This document shows, in pieces, positions 36,415-49,301 of a stretch of 64,000 nt of DNA (position 1 is the first letter of the stretch; each line of letters starts with the position of its first letter). This DNA is from Pelecanus crispus. Taxonomy: Eukaryota; Chordata; Aves; Pelecaniformes; Pelecanidae. The stretch spans positions 29,761,228-29,825,227 of the forward strand of contig NC_134676.1 of assembly GCF_030463565.1 (NCBI RefSeq), written 5' to 3'. The notes under the pieces were generated by a model. That model made no database searches. It had not been told where the DNA came from and was given only the letters and a program-made list of their open reading frames with translations. The position numbers and the translations under genes are program-made.

Positions 36415-37302
36415 CTGCTGTTCTAAGTTGCTACATGACAATTTTCACCCATGGAGAATCTGTTTCCTAGGTTCTGAACCAGAATCAAACCCACCCTAAA
36501 AAATCTTGCCTTTTATTTCTGTTCTTAGTAGAAACCTCTCACTCCCTTCCTGGGACCTTCCCTCTCCCACTTGTGGGACATTTAAGGCTCCAGGTTTTTT
36601 CCAGCATGACTCCAGAATTGCTATGTTTACTTAGAGTGAAGAAAATCAAGACATAACCAGAATCAGGCATTCAGTTTCTGATTTGGTTTCATCCTGAAAG
36701 CAGAGTTTGCATGAAAATCAGCCACTTCAGTAAATCCTGCTAGCTTTTTCAACATACTCTCTGCCTAGACTAGCAGTTGGAAAAGACAGCTGTAATGCTC
36801 CGAGTAGTTCTTTGTGCACACATGAACTGGAAGATACTCAGAATAGCACAGAGCTTTTCAGTGAGCTCAATCACCATGAAAATTAGACATATCTCTGGCC
36901 AAGCAGAGATGTGTCATAAGCCTGCATATACATTCCTCTTGCACACAAAATCAAAACTCAGGCTGTTGGTTAGGAATATACATGACTTAGGAGATGAAGC
37001 CTATATAACAACTCTGAAATTTTAGCACTTTATGTTTTAGCAGGTTAAGTTTAAACTTTTGTTCATCTTAGAGTTAAAGACAAAAATAATAAACATTAAC
37101 AATTTCATAAGCGATCTAACAGTTTTCCATTAGAAAGCAATTAATTCAGGAGCCAAAGAAAATCTGGATTTATTGTTATGTTATATCTGCAGTATAAAAT
37201 AGGTTTCTAATATCCATAACATTTTTTTTTCTTGAAATGTGGAGAAAAACAATAATTACAAGAAAAACAATTGGTGATGTTTTTTGCAATGTTCTAGCAG
37301 CA

Positions 37303-37335
37303 CAGTAAATCCAAAAATACTCAGTAAATCCAAAA
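37303..37335. repeat. Short direct repeat CAGTAAATCCAAAA
   Basis: Two identical 14-mers are separated by five bases. Confidence 0.9.
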
Positions 37336-38884
37336 TAGTTTGGTGGACTTCACAGGACTCCTGCTGATTAAGAGATTAAGATTGTCTTCACAGTTACATA
37401 GGGCAGGCTGGAACTAATCTTGCCATACATTATAAAAATCTTAATCCACACCATAACTTGACATGTGGAAAATTAACAAAAGCAATATTGCAGTTGAGCA
37501 TGAGAATTATGTCACTAGCAGTTGCACCCTGTTGACAGCTATTTACAGTATTGACTTGAGAGTGCTGATTCACTCCCACAGCCTGAACTGTGGCGTTGAA
37601 GTTATTAAGGAAAAGAACAGAGAAGAAACCCTCTCCTTATATTATTGCTGTTTGTTAACCATCTGATTCGGAGCTACTTGGGCACGTACTGTGGATGGGA
37701 CAGCTGCCAAGCAGAGAACATACAATCTCTCCTTCTCCCCTTTTCATGCTCACTGCCTGGTGAGTGTAGGTTGCCGCATTATGCAAGCTAACAACCTTTG
37801 CTATGTAGGTGGTTTCAGACAAATAGAAGAAAGGCAAACAGCATGTCTGAGAAGGGAACAACAGGCTTGTCTGATGGCACCCCCATGCTGAGGGATGATT
37901 CAGGAGCTCATTTGGGTTTCTTTTCTCTTTCCCCAGCTTATTAACCTACTCATTGTCAGATGCCTTATGACAAATGAAGAGGACAATGCCATATGTAGAT
38001 GGACTGTTCAGCTTCTAGGTAGCTTTCCCCAAGCTGGCACCTACTGGAGCTCACTGCAGTTTCTGTCCAGGGCATGTGTCTGTCTTTGCTTTACTGTTGT
38101 GTTGTCTGGTCTCTCTCCTAAACAGAAAAGAAATACAGCAGAGTGTGCCAGGGCCTGGGGAGTAGCCTGTGCAGCTGACAGTGGAGGCTAGAGAACTTCT
38201 GCAGCCACAGAATTTTATTTTCTCTTCATCTGAGACTTCAGTCTTACCGAAAAAACCCCACCAACTACAAGAAAGGGAATTATGATCAAACATTGTTGTC
38301 TAGGTCTGATAATGTTTTAGACTGAGAAAATCTCTCAGAGGGAAGTCCAGTGAGGAGGGAACCATACAGCACCATTAATGATGGGCTAGTCTACCCTGAT
38401 AAGAAGGGACCAGTTGTGAAACACATTAGTGACAGAAGAAGAACCAGTCCAATGAAGTTAGGGGACTTGAAACAGTGTAAAGTAATGGGACCTAACAGCA
38501 ACTTTTAGGAAGGATTTCTTCTTGGAAGGAGACAGCAAGAGGCAGCAAACACTATGCAGATGGTCACTGTGAACAGTCCTTCTACCTGCACTCTATTTCC
38601 AATGCTCTGCCTCAAGGAGCAGGAGAAAATGTCCAACATTTCAAGTCTGTGGTTGACAGAAGACAGAAAAGCTGCAGAAAATTCAACACACAGTCATGCA
38701 AGCCTAACAGCCCAGAGATAATACTTGTTCCGTAACTGCAGTCTTCAGTTCTGCCCCACGTTGTTTTTTCATCCTCCTTTTTAGTGACTGCTGCCTAGGA
38801 CCAAGTGCTGCCAATCAAAAGTCTCAAAGGACTTTAAAAAAATAATTAAAACTGTCTCGCAAAATAGTGCAGTTGTCTGTCACT

Positions 38885-38911
38885 ACACACACACACACAC
38901 ATGCACACACA
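38885..38911. repeat. (CA)n microsatellite
   Basis: Eight AC units, an interruption (atgc) and four more units. Confidence 0.95.
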
Positions 38912-40477
38912 GAGCTTCTCCAGAAATATTCAGGAACCATGCAACACTGTTTACTGAGTAATAACTTTTTAGAAGGGATATTCTGCCATTATATGTATAC
39001 AGAACAACCACCAGCAGTGTTGTATCAGGGTGCACTTTTGGTGCATAAAGCAACGTGAGCAGCCCTGATGAACAAAAGGGAAATGTACAGCTGAAGAAAT
39101 CCCAGTGGCAAGACTTCTAGTGTAGTCTGAGGTTTTTCCTGTAAATGGGGTTTTTTCCTGTGCTTTAAGTTATAACCAAACACTTTTCTACAAAACAATA
39201 GCAGTTTCAGCAAAAGTGTTTTATTAAAATTAAAAAAAAAACAAAAACAAAAACCAAGGACCAAAACCAAAACCTGTTAAAACTTTTGAAGAACAGAGGA
39301 AATCTAACAGACCTAAGAGCTCTGCTTTTCTTTTCCCCTAATTATTCTTGGCTAGACGTCTTAACACCTTTTATTTATTGATAACTGCTTTGAACTCCTG
39401 TGAGCTCATGTGCCAATCCATATGCTCTGTCACATGCAGTCAATTAGTTTACACTGTCTGACTACTGGCTGTAGCCTTTTATATGTGTGGGACCTAACAC
39501 AATTATCTCCAGTTATGGCGAAGTCTTACAGTGGTCAGTAGGAACATCAAATGAATGAGGACTGCAGGAGTACAGTGTTTGCTCTGCCTAGTATTTCCCA
39601 AGTGTCAAGGTAGAAAACAAACCCCAAAATACAAGAAAATCCAAACCCAAAATAAAGAAACTAACACCCCCAAACTCCAACCTAAACACAAGTAGAAGGA
39701 TTCTTTCTTTCTTTCTCTAAAGCACAGAGCGTTTGGAATATTTTCTAATATTCTAATATTTTATAATCTGAGAAACCAAATGACATGCATATAGTATGAC
39801 TGCAATAATTTAAAGAAAAACCTCTGGAGATACATTATTGTGTAACAATGTGTGCAGGTTTAATGCGTAGGAATACAACAAATCACAACACATAACCGAA
39901 TACTGGTAACTAAAGCCATGTTCTCCACATGCTGCAGTGCAGAAGGGCAGTCCTTTAGACTCAACTCTGTTTGTTTCTGGCCCCGTTAGCATTCTGCCAG
40001 CTTGTTCCTGAACAGTCTATTGTAAACATGCGATGCAGAAAAGAAATATGGAAAGCACAGCAGAGAGTGACTTCTGGAAAACAATTAGGTGTCTTTCAGG
40101 GTTTTCCTTCTCTAAGTGAGAAGTGTATTATTTTTACTCAATTAAAATCCCACAGGTATACTGTAGACCAGAAGCAAGATATTAATCTTATTTTTTCACA
40201 GACAGTTCAGATGTATATGGTTATTGTCCTAAAGCAACCAAACAAACCAGTAAATGTCTCTGGTTTTTGCCTCTGGTCTCATTTTCTCAGGATGAAGTGG
40301 AATACTATTGCTGCTGCAGTTACCTCTGCATTGTCTCCTATCTATACTGGATAGACCCTCAAATTATTATTAGCATGCTGAACTTGTTTATTTCATTCTT
40401 ATTTTGAACATATAGGAAAGCATCCTTGCTGTCATTGGAAAGAGCCTGTGAAACACAATTTGTTCCCCACTGGAGTT

Positions 40478-40484
40478 AAAAAAA

Positions 40485-40515
<31 letters not shown>

Positions 40516-40552
40516 AAAAGAAAGAAAAAAAAGAAAAAAAAAAAGAAAAAAA
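40478..40552. repeat. A-rich (A)nG tract, 75 bp
   Basis: A17 is followed by repeated blocks of seven to eleven A broken by single G, ending at ccccgcag. It is a pure purine tract on the plus strand. It might have grown from an old poly(A), but no retroelement is visible on its 5' side. Confidence 0.95.
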
Positions 40553-40837
40553 CCCCGCAGAAATCAAGGCCTTAACATCATAGATATCAGTCTGGTTGAA
40601 GATCTTGTCTGATCATACAGACTGGTACTAGAGGAATCTTCTTGGTCCTCAGTACTTAGCCTAACCATGACCACAAGAATGTTTTTTTCCTGGCCACTCC
40701 TTACAAGAGATTATGTACTGGACACAAGACGTACTTACACTTGAACTTGTTCACTTATCTGTGTTGAGGCTGGCACTGTACCTTTCTAAATTTGTATCAG
40801 TGACTTCATTTTGGTAACAGCACAGTAAGAAAAGGTT

Positions 40838-40852
40838 AAAAAAAAAAAAAAA
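40838..40852. repeat. A homopolymer
   Basis: A run of 15 A sits between ggtt and gcaagc. Confidence 0.9.
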
Positions 40853-43399
40853 GCAAGCTAACACTTCTTCCAGAAATATATTCTGAGAAACAGATGAACT
40901 TGTCCCTTAAAACATGGGTAAATATCATAAATAGTGTCATCTGTTGTGACTTGTTTGGCATGACTGTAGATACCATTGATTTTGGCCATGTTTTTATTTC
41001 TCCACAGTCAGTAATTGCACAGGCAATGACCTTGCAACGTATTTTTCTGGCATGAAAATCACAGCTTCAGTGCCTCTTCCTCCTCAGGTTGTGATTTTCT
41101 GGCAGCAGCTGGCAGAAATAAGAGCAAGTCAAGTACTGCAGAGGCTGCATGCTGGGAAGCAAGATTACTCTACCTGGCCTTGGATGGGGCAACTAAGTCC
41201 TGAGCACTTGGGTGGTGGAAAGGCTGCTGACAATGGGACCTGAGGGAGGATTAGCAAAGGTCTTACATCTCCCGCTCTCCTTGCTGAAGTAGGGGGGCTC
41301 TCACAGTCTCCTTCAGTAAGAATAGCAAAGCCTTATAACCTGTTTGAAGATGCCACGTGGATCTTTGTGACCAGTTTCTTAGCTTTGCAATTTTCAAGAA
41401 AGGGAAACCTGTTATTTGAAGAAGTACAATTAAGTACAATTAAGAAGTGACAATTAAGTCCTTCATAGAGGACTATACAGACTATCACATACCCTCAATG
41501 GCTTGTGTAAGAATGATCCTAACTTGGTCAGTATAGGTTTTCAACTAAACCTCTGCAACGTGTTCCCAATGGAGAGAAACAAAATATATGTAATGGCAGT
41601 TTTCAGGGTCTCATTAGCCTGGCATGCCTGGCAAATAAATAAATAAAACAAACTTAAAAAGCCTGGAAGCTGCTACCATCTTTAAGGTCTTGAAAAACAA
41701 TTTCAAAACCAAATCAAATTTTTTGAGCTGCTAGACTGACCGCACAGGACAATACATTAATTTGGTGGCTTCCCATGCCTCTTTGCTTTCATTGTGCTTG
41801 ATACACACTAGAGATCTGTTTGATTAGGGTCTCCATTCCCAAGGAAGTATCAAGGGCTTCATCTGCAGTATATATCCTAAGTGCGTTGTATTCTTTTGCT
41901 TTTAAAATTCACCCTCATGTTAGGCTTTCGCCCATTCCAGGAAACACTGGTGATGTTGTAAGGCCACAGATCACTTGTAGCACCTGCACTGCTCTGTCAG
42001 CTACTGATGTCCATTATCAAAGCTTCCAGTTTCTGAATATTAACATAAAGCCTCTCTAGCCAAATCATTGCTGGACGTCTTCTGGAAGTAGCACCAGGAA
42101 CTGCATGAAGGAACACAGGTGCCAAAGAGCTACTTCCTGTGTTGGTCTGCATCTTATCAATTCACATTATTGTACAAGAAAAGAAATAATAATCTTTATG
42201 GGATAGCGTACCAACTTGTCCTCCCATTAACACCGGATTTACAGCAATAACTCAATTTACTTCAGCAACATTAACCTACCTACTGCTCCCAGAGCAAAGT
42301 CTGCATGCACAGTTTATGGGAGAGGGCCATTTGAAATGGCTTTTTGCTTTGTGTCTTTCACAGAACTGAACCCTGAATTGCTCGTCAGTGAGCAGCCCCA
42401 TCTTCGGCACCACATTACAAGGCTAGCTGAAAACACAGCCCCAGTGACAGCGTGAAGGTGTTTACTGGCAAGAATAGTAGAATGAAAAAAAATTAGGTGG
42501 AAAAAAAGGGAGCATCTAATCACTGTAAATGGACTTCAGATGATAGATAAAGTTAGGGGAAAACATAAAAGCAAACAAAAACACAGCAGAGCACAATGGA
42601 CTAAACTTACCCAAAGTACAACTGCAGCCAGCTGGCCAGTATCTGGTTGTCAAAATATGTTTAATGGAAAGAAAGAAAGAAAGTATAAAATCTGTCCTAA
42701 ACCTAGCACATTGGTTTTGTTCGGGTAAATCAGGGTGCCTTCTATAATGTAATTCTTTGAGATAAATTACTTGTTACTGCAACTCCAATATCAAGTATGA
42801 TCCTTACCATTTTTGTGATCCCTTTCATCCCCTTTTTTATTTCACGGCATTCTATAAATATCCAATGTGCTATTTTGTTGTGATCACAGTAAACAGGGGT
42901 TTTAGGAATTTTTGTACCTATATCACTGTGGAAACAAGATCTGTGTATACTTCTATGATTGCTCTTTCTCCAGAGTAACAGCCTGCATTATCTCTGAAAG
43001 CTTATGGCTAATTGTTCTCCATAAGATATGGGTGTCTTATTCCTACCCACTACTTCCGAAATTCATTTCATGTAGTTGCACATAGCAAGCTGTAAAGTAG
43101 GTTTTATGAAGCCAATAATGCAGATATAATACTTGAGGAATTCCTTTTGGTTTGGATATATTTATTTTTCCAAACATTTTGTTTGAGAGAAAATGAGATT
43201 GCTATCTGCTGTTTCCTTATTTTTTTGCAGGAAAGCAAAGGGTTGTTGACTTCCTCTCCCCTCCCTTCCTTCCTTCTTTCTGAAGGTACTGTACTCATCT
43301 GAAAAAAAGAGAACGAAATGATTGTTCCTGTTCTCTTTCTTAAGTCATTTGAAACACTGTCCCTGCTAGTTTTCTAAGTTTACTGCAATCTCTGCACAG

Positions 43400-43433
43400 G
43401 GGGAGGGAGAGAGAGGGAGAGAGAGACAGAGAT
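43400..43433. repeat. (GA)n-rich tract
   Basis: GGGGAGGGAGAGAGAGGG continues as gagagagagacagag. It directly follows a splice-acceptor-like ctctgcacag and opens the candidate exon described next. Confidence 0.9.
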
Positions 43434-43492
43434 TACCAACATGAGAGCAGGTAGAGAGTTTAGGGCAAGACTCCTTCCAGCTTCAACAACTG
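43400..43492 (+). other. Possible exon (weak candidate)
   Basis: The 93-base interval is preceded by a pyrimidine-containing acceptor (aatctctgcacag, AG at 43398-43399) and followed by a consensus donor (aactg|gtaagt at 43493). One plus frame is open throughout and contains an ATG at 43441 with A at -3. It ends one base into a codon. No known protein is recognised and the first third is a GA repeat. A non-coding RNA exon or pure chance are both plausible. Confidence 0.15.
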
Positions 43493-44688
43493 GTAAGTTA
43501 AGTAAAAATGCTTTTACGGTTAACTCTTTAGAAGTGCAATATGTATGCTTTTGTATTAAGAAAAGGCATTAATCAGATACACATTTAACTGATAAAAAGA
43601 TAATAACCATATGCACTGGAAAGCAGTATATTTACTCTATAGATACCTATGGTCTGGTTTTTAGATACCGGTGAAAATAGCGTATGGTTTAAGCAACGCA
43701 GACAAGAAAGTGTTTTCCAGTGAGGCTGATAATATTCATAACATAATCTGCTGTGAATTTTGCATATATGGCTTCTGCTACCAGAACCTTGTTACAGGCT
43801 TCACTAACTTTATCCTGAATGTTTCAGCAAGGTTCACTGGGCCGTTGCTGAAATAAAGAGACAAGGTCTGTCATATGCAAATTGATGTATTTTATGTATC
43901 ATCTGTCACTACTGAAGTCTTCTCCAACCCACCAACTTGTGCTATAGTGGGAGAAGAATTACTAGCGCTTTTTTTTTCCCTTCAAACCCTATTGTGTTTA
44001 TGATTACACATGTTTATCTCTGCTCATCTGTGTATTAGATTAGTCTAGGAACAGTGACATTTAAGACACAGTAAGACAGTTCTAGGTTCTCACTTGAAAA
44101 AAAAAAAAGAAAAATTTTTGTTGTGTAGTATGTAACAACACTGAGGCTGATAACCAGCATCAGTAATAGGATGGACTCAAACGTTTATTTGTTGTTTGCA
44201 TTGTTGTGGATACCAATGATATTTTTCATATTGGGCATAAATGTATCAGAACTATCAGAAGTGGCACGTAAAATGAGCGATTGAATGCAAGAGTATGTTT
44301 CAAACACTGGAAGAGAAAAATCTGCCCCCCATGCTTTTATAAAAAGCAGAATGGAGAGGTGGTGGGAAGAATTAGGACAGGTGTCCATTTCTCTGCAGAA
44401 GGAGAGTTTGGTCAACTTCTGATCCGGTATTTCTTCAAGCTGCAGCTCTCTCAAGTGCAGGGTCCTCTTCAGGATGCCTGGAGCCTGGACAGAGCGGCTC
44501 CAAATGGCGGGCAGGCATCACGGAGGGCTGCCAGGCAGCTTGAGATGCCCCACTCCCACTCCCACCGGGACACCTGGGCTGCTCTTTGGCCCCGGGATAG
44601 CCCTCTGCTCCCACCCCTCGCTGAACCAACTAGTGGAAAGGATTTTCTTCCCCCTCTATCTGCTGTCTTTCTGCAAGTTTTTCCACAG

Positions 44689-44726
44689 GAAGGAGTGATC
44701 TACCCCAAATTCAGCCCTATTTCTGG
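44689..44726 (+). other. Possible micro-exon (weak candidate)
   Basis: A strong polypyrimidine tract and acceptor (gcaagtttttccacag, ending at 44688) and a consensus donor (ttctgg|gtaagt at 44727) bracket 38 bases. The interval is open when joined in phase to the candidate exon at 43400-43492, about 1.2 kb upstream. There is no recognisable domain, and such pairings occur by chance in long non-coding DNA. Confidence 0.15.
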
Positions 44727-47700
44727 GTAAGTTGTAGATTCCCTTTGCTTTAGAAGCAGCAGATGGGTTCTGCCAAAAGGGGTGGAAATAACTTGTTTCT
44801 CAAACTCGGTAGCTTAATGTTGCGGCTCAGTCTACTTTGGCACCAATTATTAGGTTTATTCGGTTATACTTAACCCACAAAGAATCCTCTGCTAATAGCA
44901 AGTAAATACCAGATGTTGCCATGAAACCCACTTGCCACATCTTTCACTCAGGATACCTGGGTTTATATTTTACATGACTAAATACTGATTCAAATTAAAT
45001 AGATGATTTGGATAGCTATTTTGACAGTTATTTGTCAAAGATCTGGAGAACCACTTTTTGCTTCAAGTGAGAAGTAGAGGAGTCTCCCAAACATTAAAAA
45101 AAATACATAAGCTCTGTATTTGTAGTGGTATTTTGCTCAAACTGCAGAGTGTTAGTCTGGATTGCGATCACCTCTAAGTTTTGATCTGGTTAGTTCAGAA
45201 GTTCAATATACCAGGTATGTAAGAGCCGGTTGCAGCCTTTAGGTACAGATTTTGTTTCTGAAGATACTAAACATTAATGTATTCTTGATTTGGACCATGT
45301 ATACAAAAAATTCCTTCTCTGAGAGATTGTCTGAAGTACGTAAATAAGAATATGTGTGTTCGTATTCATAGTAGGTGGCCAAAAGCAGTACATGCTATTT
45401 TAAAACCCATTTCCCATACTGAGCACACAGAAAGAGCATTTTTAAAGGATTGTTTAACAATTTGACAGTAAAAAATAGACCTTGAATGTTGAACTTCATT
45501 CTTACACCTCACCTATCAGGTTTATTTTTCCTTCAAATAATACATCTTTGCAATCATTTAGAGTTCATTTGTTTTCACACTGTGTAATTTATTGCTGTGA
45601 TAGCTGTAACGTGATTTAGTATAATGGTAATTTGTAACACAACTAATATTTTTCTCAAGGTGTCAGGAAGAAAAGATTTTTGGCTGATGTGTGATCCTTA
45701 CCACACATTGCTGAGACATTTAAAAGCAGAGAAGGGTATGTCTGAGGCTGGATTGAGTACAGATCTACTACCAGTTTGTAGCACAAATTAAATGTTGGTG
45801 AAATAAATTTCCAGTTATTCACCTCAAAGTTATAAAAAAACTGCTGAGGCCATAAACCAGAATGAAAAAATTCTGTTTATTTTGCTTAAAGTCTTGTTGC
45901 TTCTATTGCTAAGAGCCGTATTTATCTACCTAAGTAGATGGTCAGTCAGTGTATGTCTTTTCCCAGAGAATTAAAGCCATTATCTCTATTTGACTTGTTC
46001 TCAATTATAATTAAATGAAATATAAACAGATTTTGCTTTTGTTCTGAAAAATAAAAAAAAAAAAACTTACAGCAATGATGGCAAAGATGTTACAGAAACA
46101 AGTTGTAGCCCATGGAAAACCCAAGTTAACAGGTCTGATTCAAAAAGCATAGAAACTGATAGAAGTCTTTCCGTAAATGTCAATTGCCTTTTTATATTTA
46201 GGACCAGCTTCTTTAATGGTGAAAACTGTTGAGAATGTGAGTTTTGGATGCAGAATAGTAGCACTGAGTTACATTCCTAGAAAAATTTTGACATCTCTAA
46301 TACAGAGATCCACAGGGGGATTAATCATGGTAGCAACCCAAGCCAAGCCTCGTATACAGAGGCAGAAGAGTACGGATTTACACCAGGTAGCGCTTATATT
46401 GTTTCGAATCTTTGATATTGCAAAACCTCGATGATGCAGGAAGACATCTATCTGAATGGACCACTCTACTCAGCCAGACATGTCAGCAGAATACCACTCT
46501 GAAAAGCAAAAGTGGTAAAGACTGTATAAGGTAATAGGGTTTTTCTGTGGCCATGGTTTAAGGACACAAGTCAGGCGAAGGTGTATAAGGAAAAGTAGCT
46601 TCTTCTTAGTTGATAAGAAAAGATTTAGTGCTTCTGAGCACTAATGCATGTTCCCGACTAGTAATTGATCCAATGAAACAAACTGCTCCTTCAAACAGAC
46701 GTTATAAGTGCTGTGTAGACTGCTGCAGGTAGTTGTAAAATAATTCATTTGTTTGATGGACTAATTTTATACCCCAACCGATTTTTAAAAATAGACCACC
46801 TGTTAAAACCAAATGAGCATTTTCTTCTTACATGCAGTAGTTTTCCACTGAAAAGGAAGGAATGTCATTTTGGAGAAGAAAGAACTATAGAGAGACAAGT
46901 AATGTGAAGCCTTTAAAAAGAAAGAAACAAGTCTGGAAAAAAGATGACTTGGGATTATCCTCTTTCTGCTGAAAAGCTGATATTCTGAAACTGAGACTGC
47001 AGCTCTCCATTGCTGTTAAAATGCAGTGGAATGTTATGGATGCTATTCAGATTTTTATCTAATGAAGAGGCCTAAGTGAATACTTACTGGTTATTCAAAA
47101 TACATATTGAACTGGATATCTGATTTTTCTTTATATCTATCTGGCAGGGACTAGTCCTTGCCTGGCTTCTAAAATACTAATGATCAAGTGAAAAATGTAT
47201 TTAATCTTTGTTTTAGTTCCTTCCAAACTTAATACCTTTGTGACATGCTTTTGTAAAACAAATGGTTTTTATACTAGTGTTACCCTGATCTTCGCAAGCA
47301 AAACACAGCATTTTGCTTCTAAACTAACAACATTTAATGTGTTGTAAAGACTTCTAGTGTCACTGGACTTAGCTAAGTAATCATATAATAAAAGAAAAGA
47401 TGTGTGTACTCTGAAGGTTACAGGAAGAAATTATGTGCATATTTGCCTTTTTTTAACTTTCCCTCCTTATTTCCTGCTTCGTATGCTAAAAAGACACATT
47501 ATTAATTATTTGAATGAAGGAGGAAAAAAAATATTATTCTTACTTTCTCTTCCCTCCCTCTTCTACTATGAAAGCTAAACCACTGACACATTTTCCTTCT
47601 ACTTTGTGGGTGTGCAAGAATTCGTGTGATTTAAGAGAAAAAACTTAAGATAAAAAGTCTTTTTTCTGAAAAGGTGTTTTCCCCTTGTTAATATTCATAA

Positions 47701-49275
47701 AAAGTAAACCTAGAAACATCCAACTTTCCAGCTGCTTATGCTTATTAGCAGCATTAGAATTCAGAGAACACTGAAAAATACAAATGTTCATTGAATCTGA
47801 ACGTTCATTTAATTATGAAATCTACAAGGTAAACTGAGTCTTATACATTGATAATATCACTTAACAGTAATGAATTAGAGAAAGGTACAACTGATTTGAA
47901 ATTGAAAGCAAGGCTATGAGAAGGGTCATACATTTTTAGTTGTTATTCTTAGACAATGCTGTACGACACGGAATGCTAATGCACACCAACCAGGCATTAG
48001 TTACACAGTCCGCTGTCTGGAGGCTGATGAAGAATAGAAACCACCTAATTTCTCCATGTGGAAAGAATTTTGCAGGGTGGTGTTGCCAGTGTGGAGGAGC
48101 AGGTGTGGCAGTCCTGCGATGGGAGCACATGGCTTTGCCCTTTCTTGGGGAGCCGCTTATTCTAACACCAGGCCCTCTGATAAACCACAAGTGTCTTGGC
48201 TAGGAGGGACAAGATGACTTCCAGTCCTCCTCTTCACTGGTTTGTTGCTATTCTTGACTATGTAAAAACCACTTATGCTTTAGGCTTCTCTGGCTATGGC
48301 TGCAATGTAACTGTTAGACTCGATTTTTTGCAGTGATGAAAGACCTTTTGTCTTGTGGAAGGCTCTATGCTGGATCTGCTACTAAAGACTTTGTAAACTG
48401 GAAAGAGTATGTGCTGTTACCAACACCCAGTACACTAGATTTAAACCAAACTTAAAAATACCTACTGTAAAGATATCCAGGAAGAACACATTGGAATATA
48501 GTTACTATTTCAGGTTGAGTCCTCTCTCTGAGGTGCATTCTAAAGCAAGTAGTGTTCCAGCTTGGGGTTTCAGCTCCAGGTAAAAATTATTTGAAATCGG
48601 GTGTCTTTCATACAGTACTTCCAGGTAGCACAACATTTTTCTACTTTTCTTAAAAGTATTTAGAATACATGTGTAATGAAAACTATATCTGTAGGTGAAA
48701 AGGAAAGGGATGATCTGGTTTTAGAGCGTCTGTCAGCTTCTAAGGAACAGCAGAACTTCTTTGAAACCATCTGGTAGGCACCAGCCCACACTGGGTTGGT
48801 TCCCTAGTGCAGGTTTCTGAGGCTATGCAGTGTCCTGTATTTGTCCAAAACTATTGTCCTGCGATAGGAATTCCAGAAAACTGCAGAGGACCTCCTGGAA
48901 GAGCAAGTTAACAGCAACGTGCTTGTAGGTTTACCAGAAACTAAACCTATCCATTTATAAAGGTGCAGGAAAATAATATTTTTTTTTCTGCAGCACCACA
49001 ACAAGGAATCACACCAGCACGAAAGTTATATCAAACAATTTTTCTGCATAATGCTGCACTCACAATATGAAGTTACTAGGGTTTCCAGAATAATTTTACA
49101 TGTCTGTAGGTAGCATTTTTTCAGGATGCTATGGAAGCAGTCACATGCATCAGAGAAATGGTGCTGACCAACTCCTCCATATCTCCTCTTCCCTCTGCCA
49201 GAAAAATCAAAATCCTAATTCAAGCCTTTTGATCCCACATACATTAATTTCTTTTTTCATGTCACACAACAGGGA

Positions 49276-49301
49276 CCCCCTCCCCCCCCCCCCCCCCCCC
49301 C
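49276..49301. repeat. C homopolymer (C5 T C20)
   Basis: Five C, one T and about twenty C, so the minus strand carries a long G-run. It is isolated in AT-rich DNA and not part of a recognised LTR. Confidence 0.95.

Larger units (their letters stand above)
31174..40477. other. Unique AT-rich non-coding stretch
   Basis: No gene is recognised. The longest frame (plus 31246-31659, 137 codons) has no recognisable domain and starts just inside AT-rich sequence after the LTR. Small duplications and a CA repeat are listed separately. Minor T/C tracts such as ttctttctttctttctc (about 39701-39718) also occur. Confidence 0.5.
40553..49275. other. Unique non-coding stretch
   Basis: No gene with recognisable protein domains is present. 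It contains A-runs (40838-40852, 44097-44114, 46052-46063), the GA tract at 43400, and the weak candidate exons at 43400-43492 and 44689-44726. The longest frame (plus 44281-44730, 149 codons) has no domain. Confidence 0.5.

Noticed and set aside
44281-44730. 149-codon plus frame as an unspliced gene
   Set aside because: It opens from a non-ATG codon and shows no domain. Only the short splice-bracketed piece at its end was kept, as a weak candidate.
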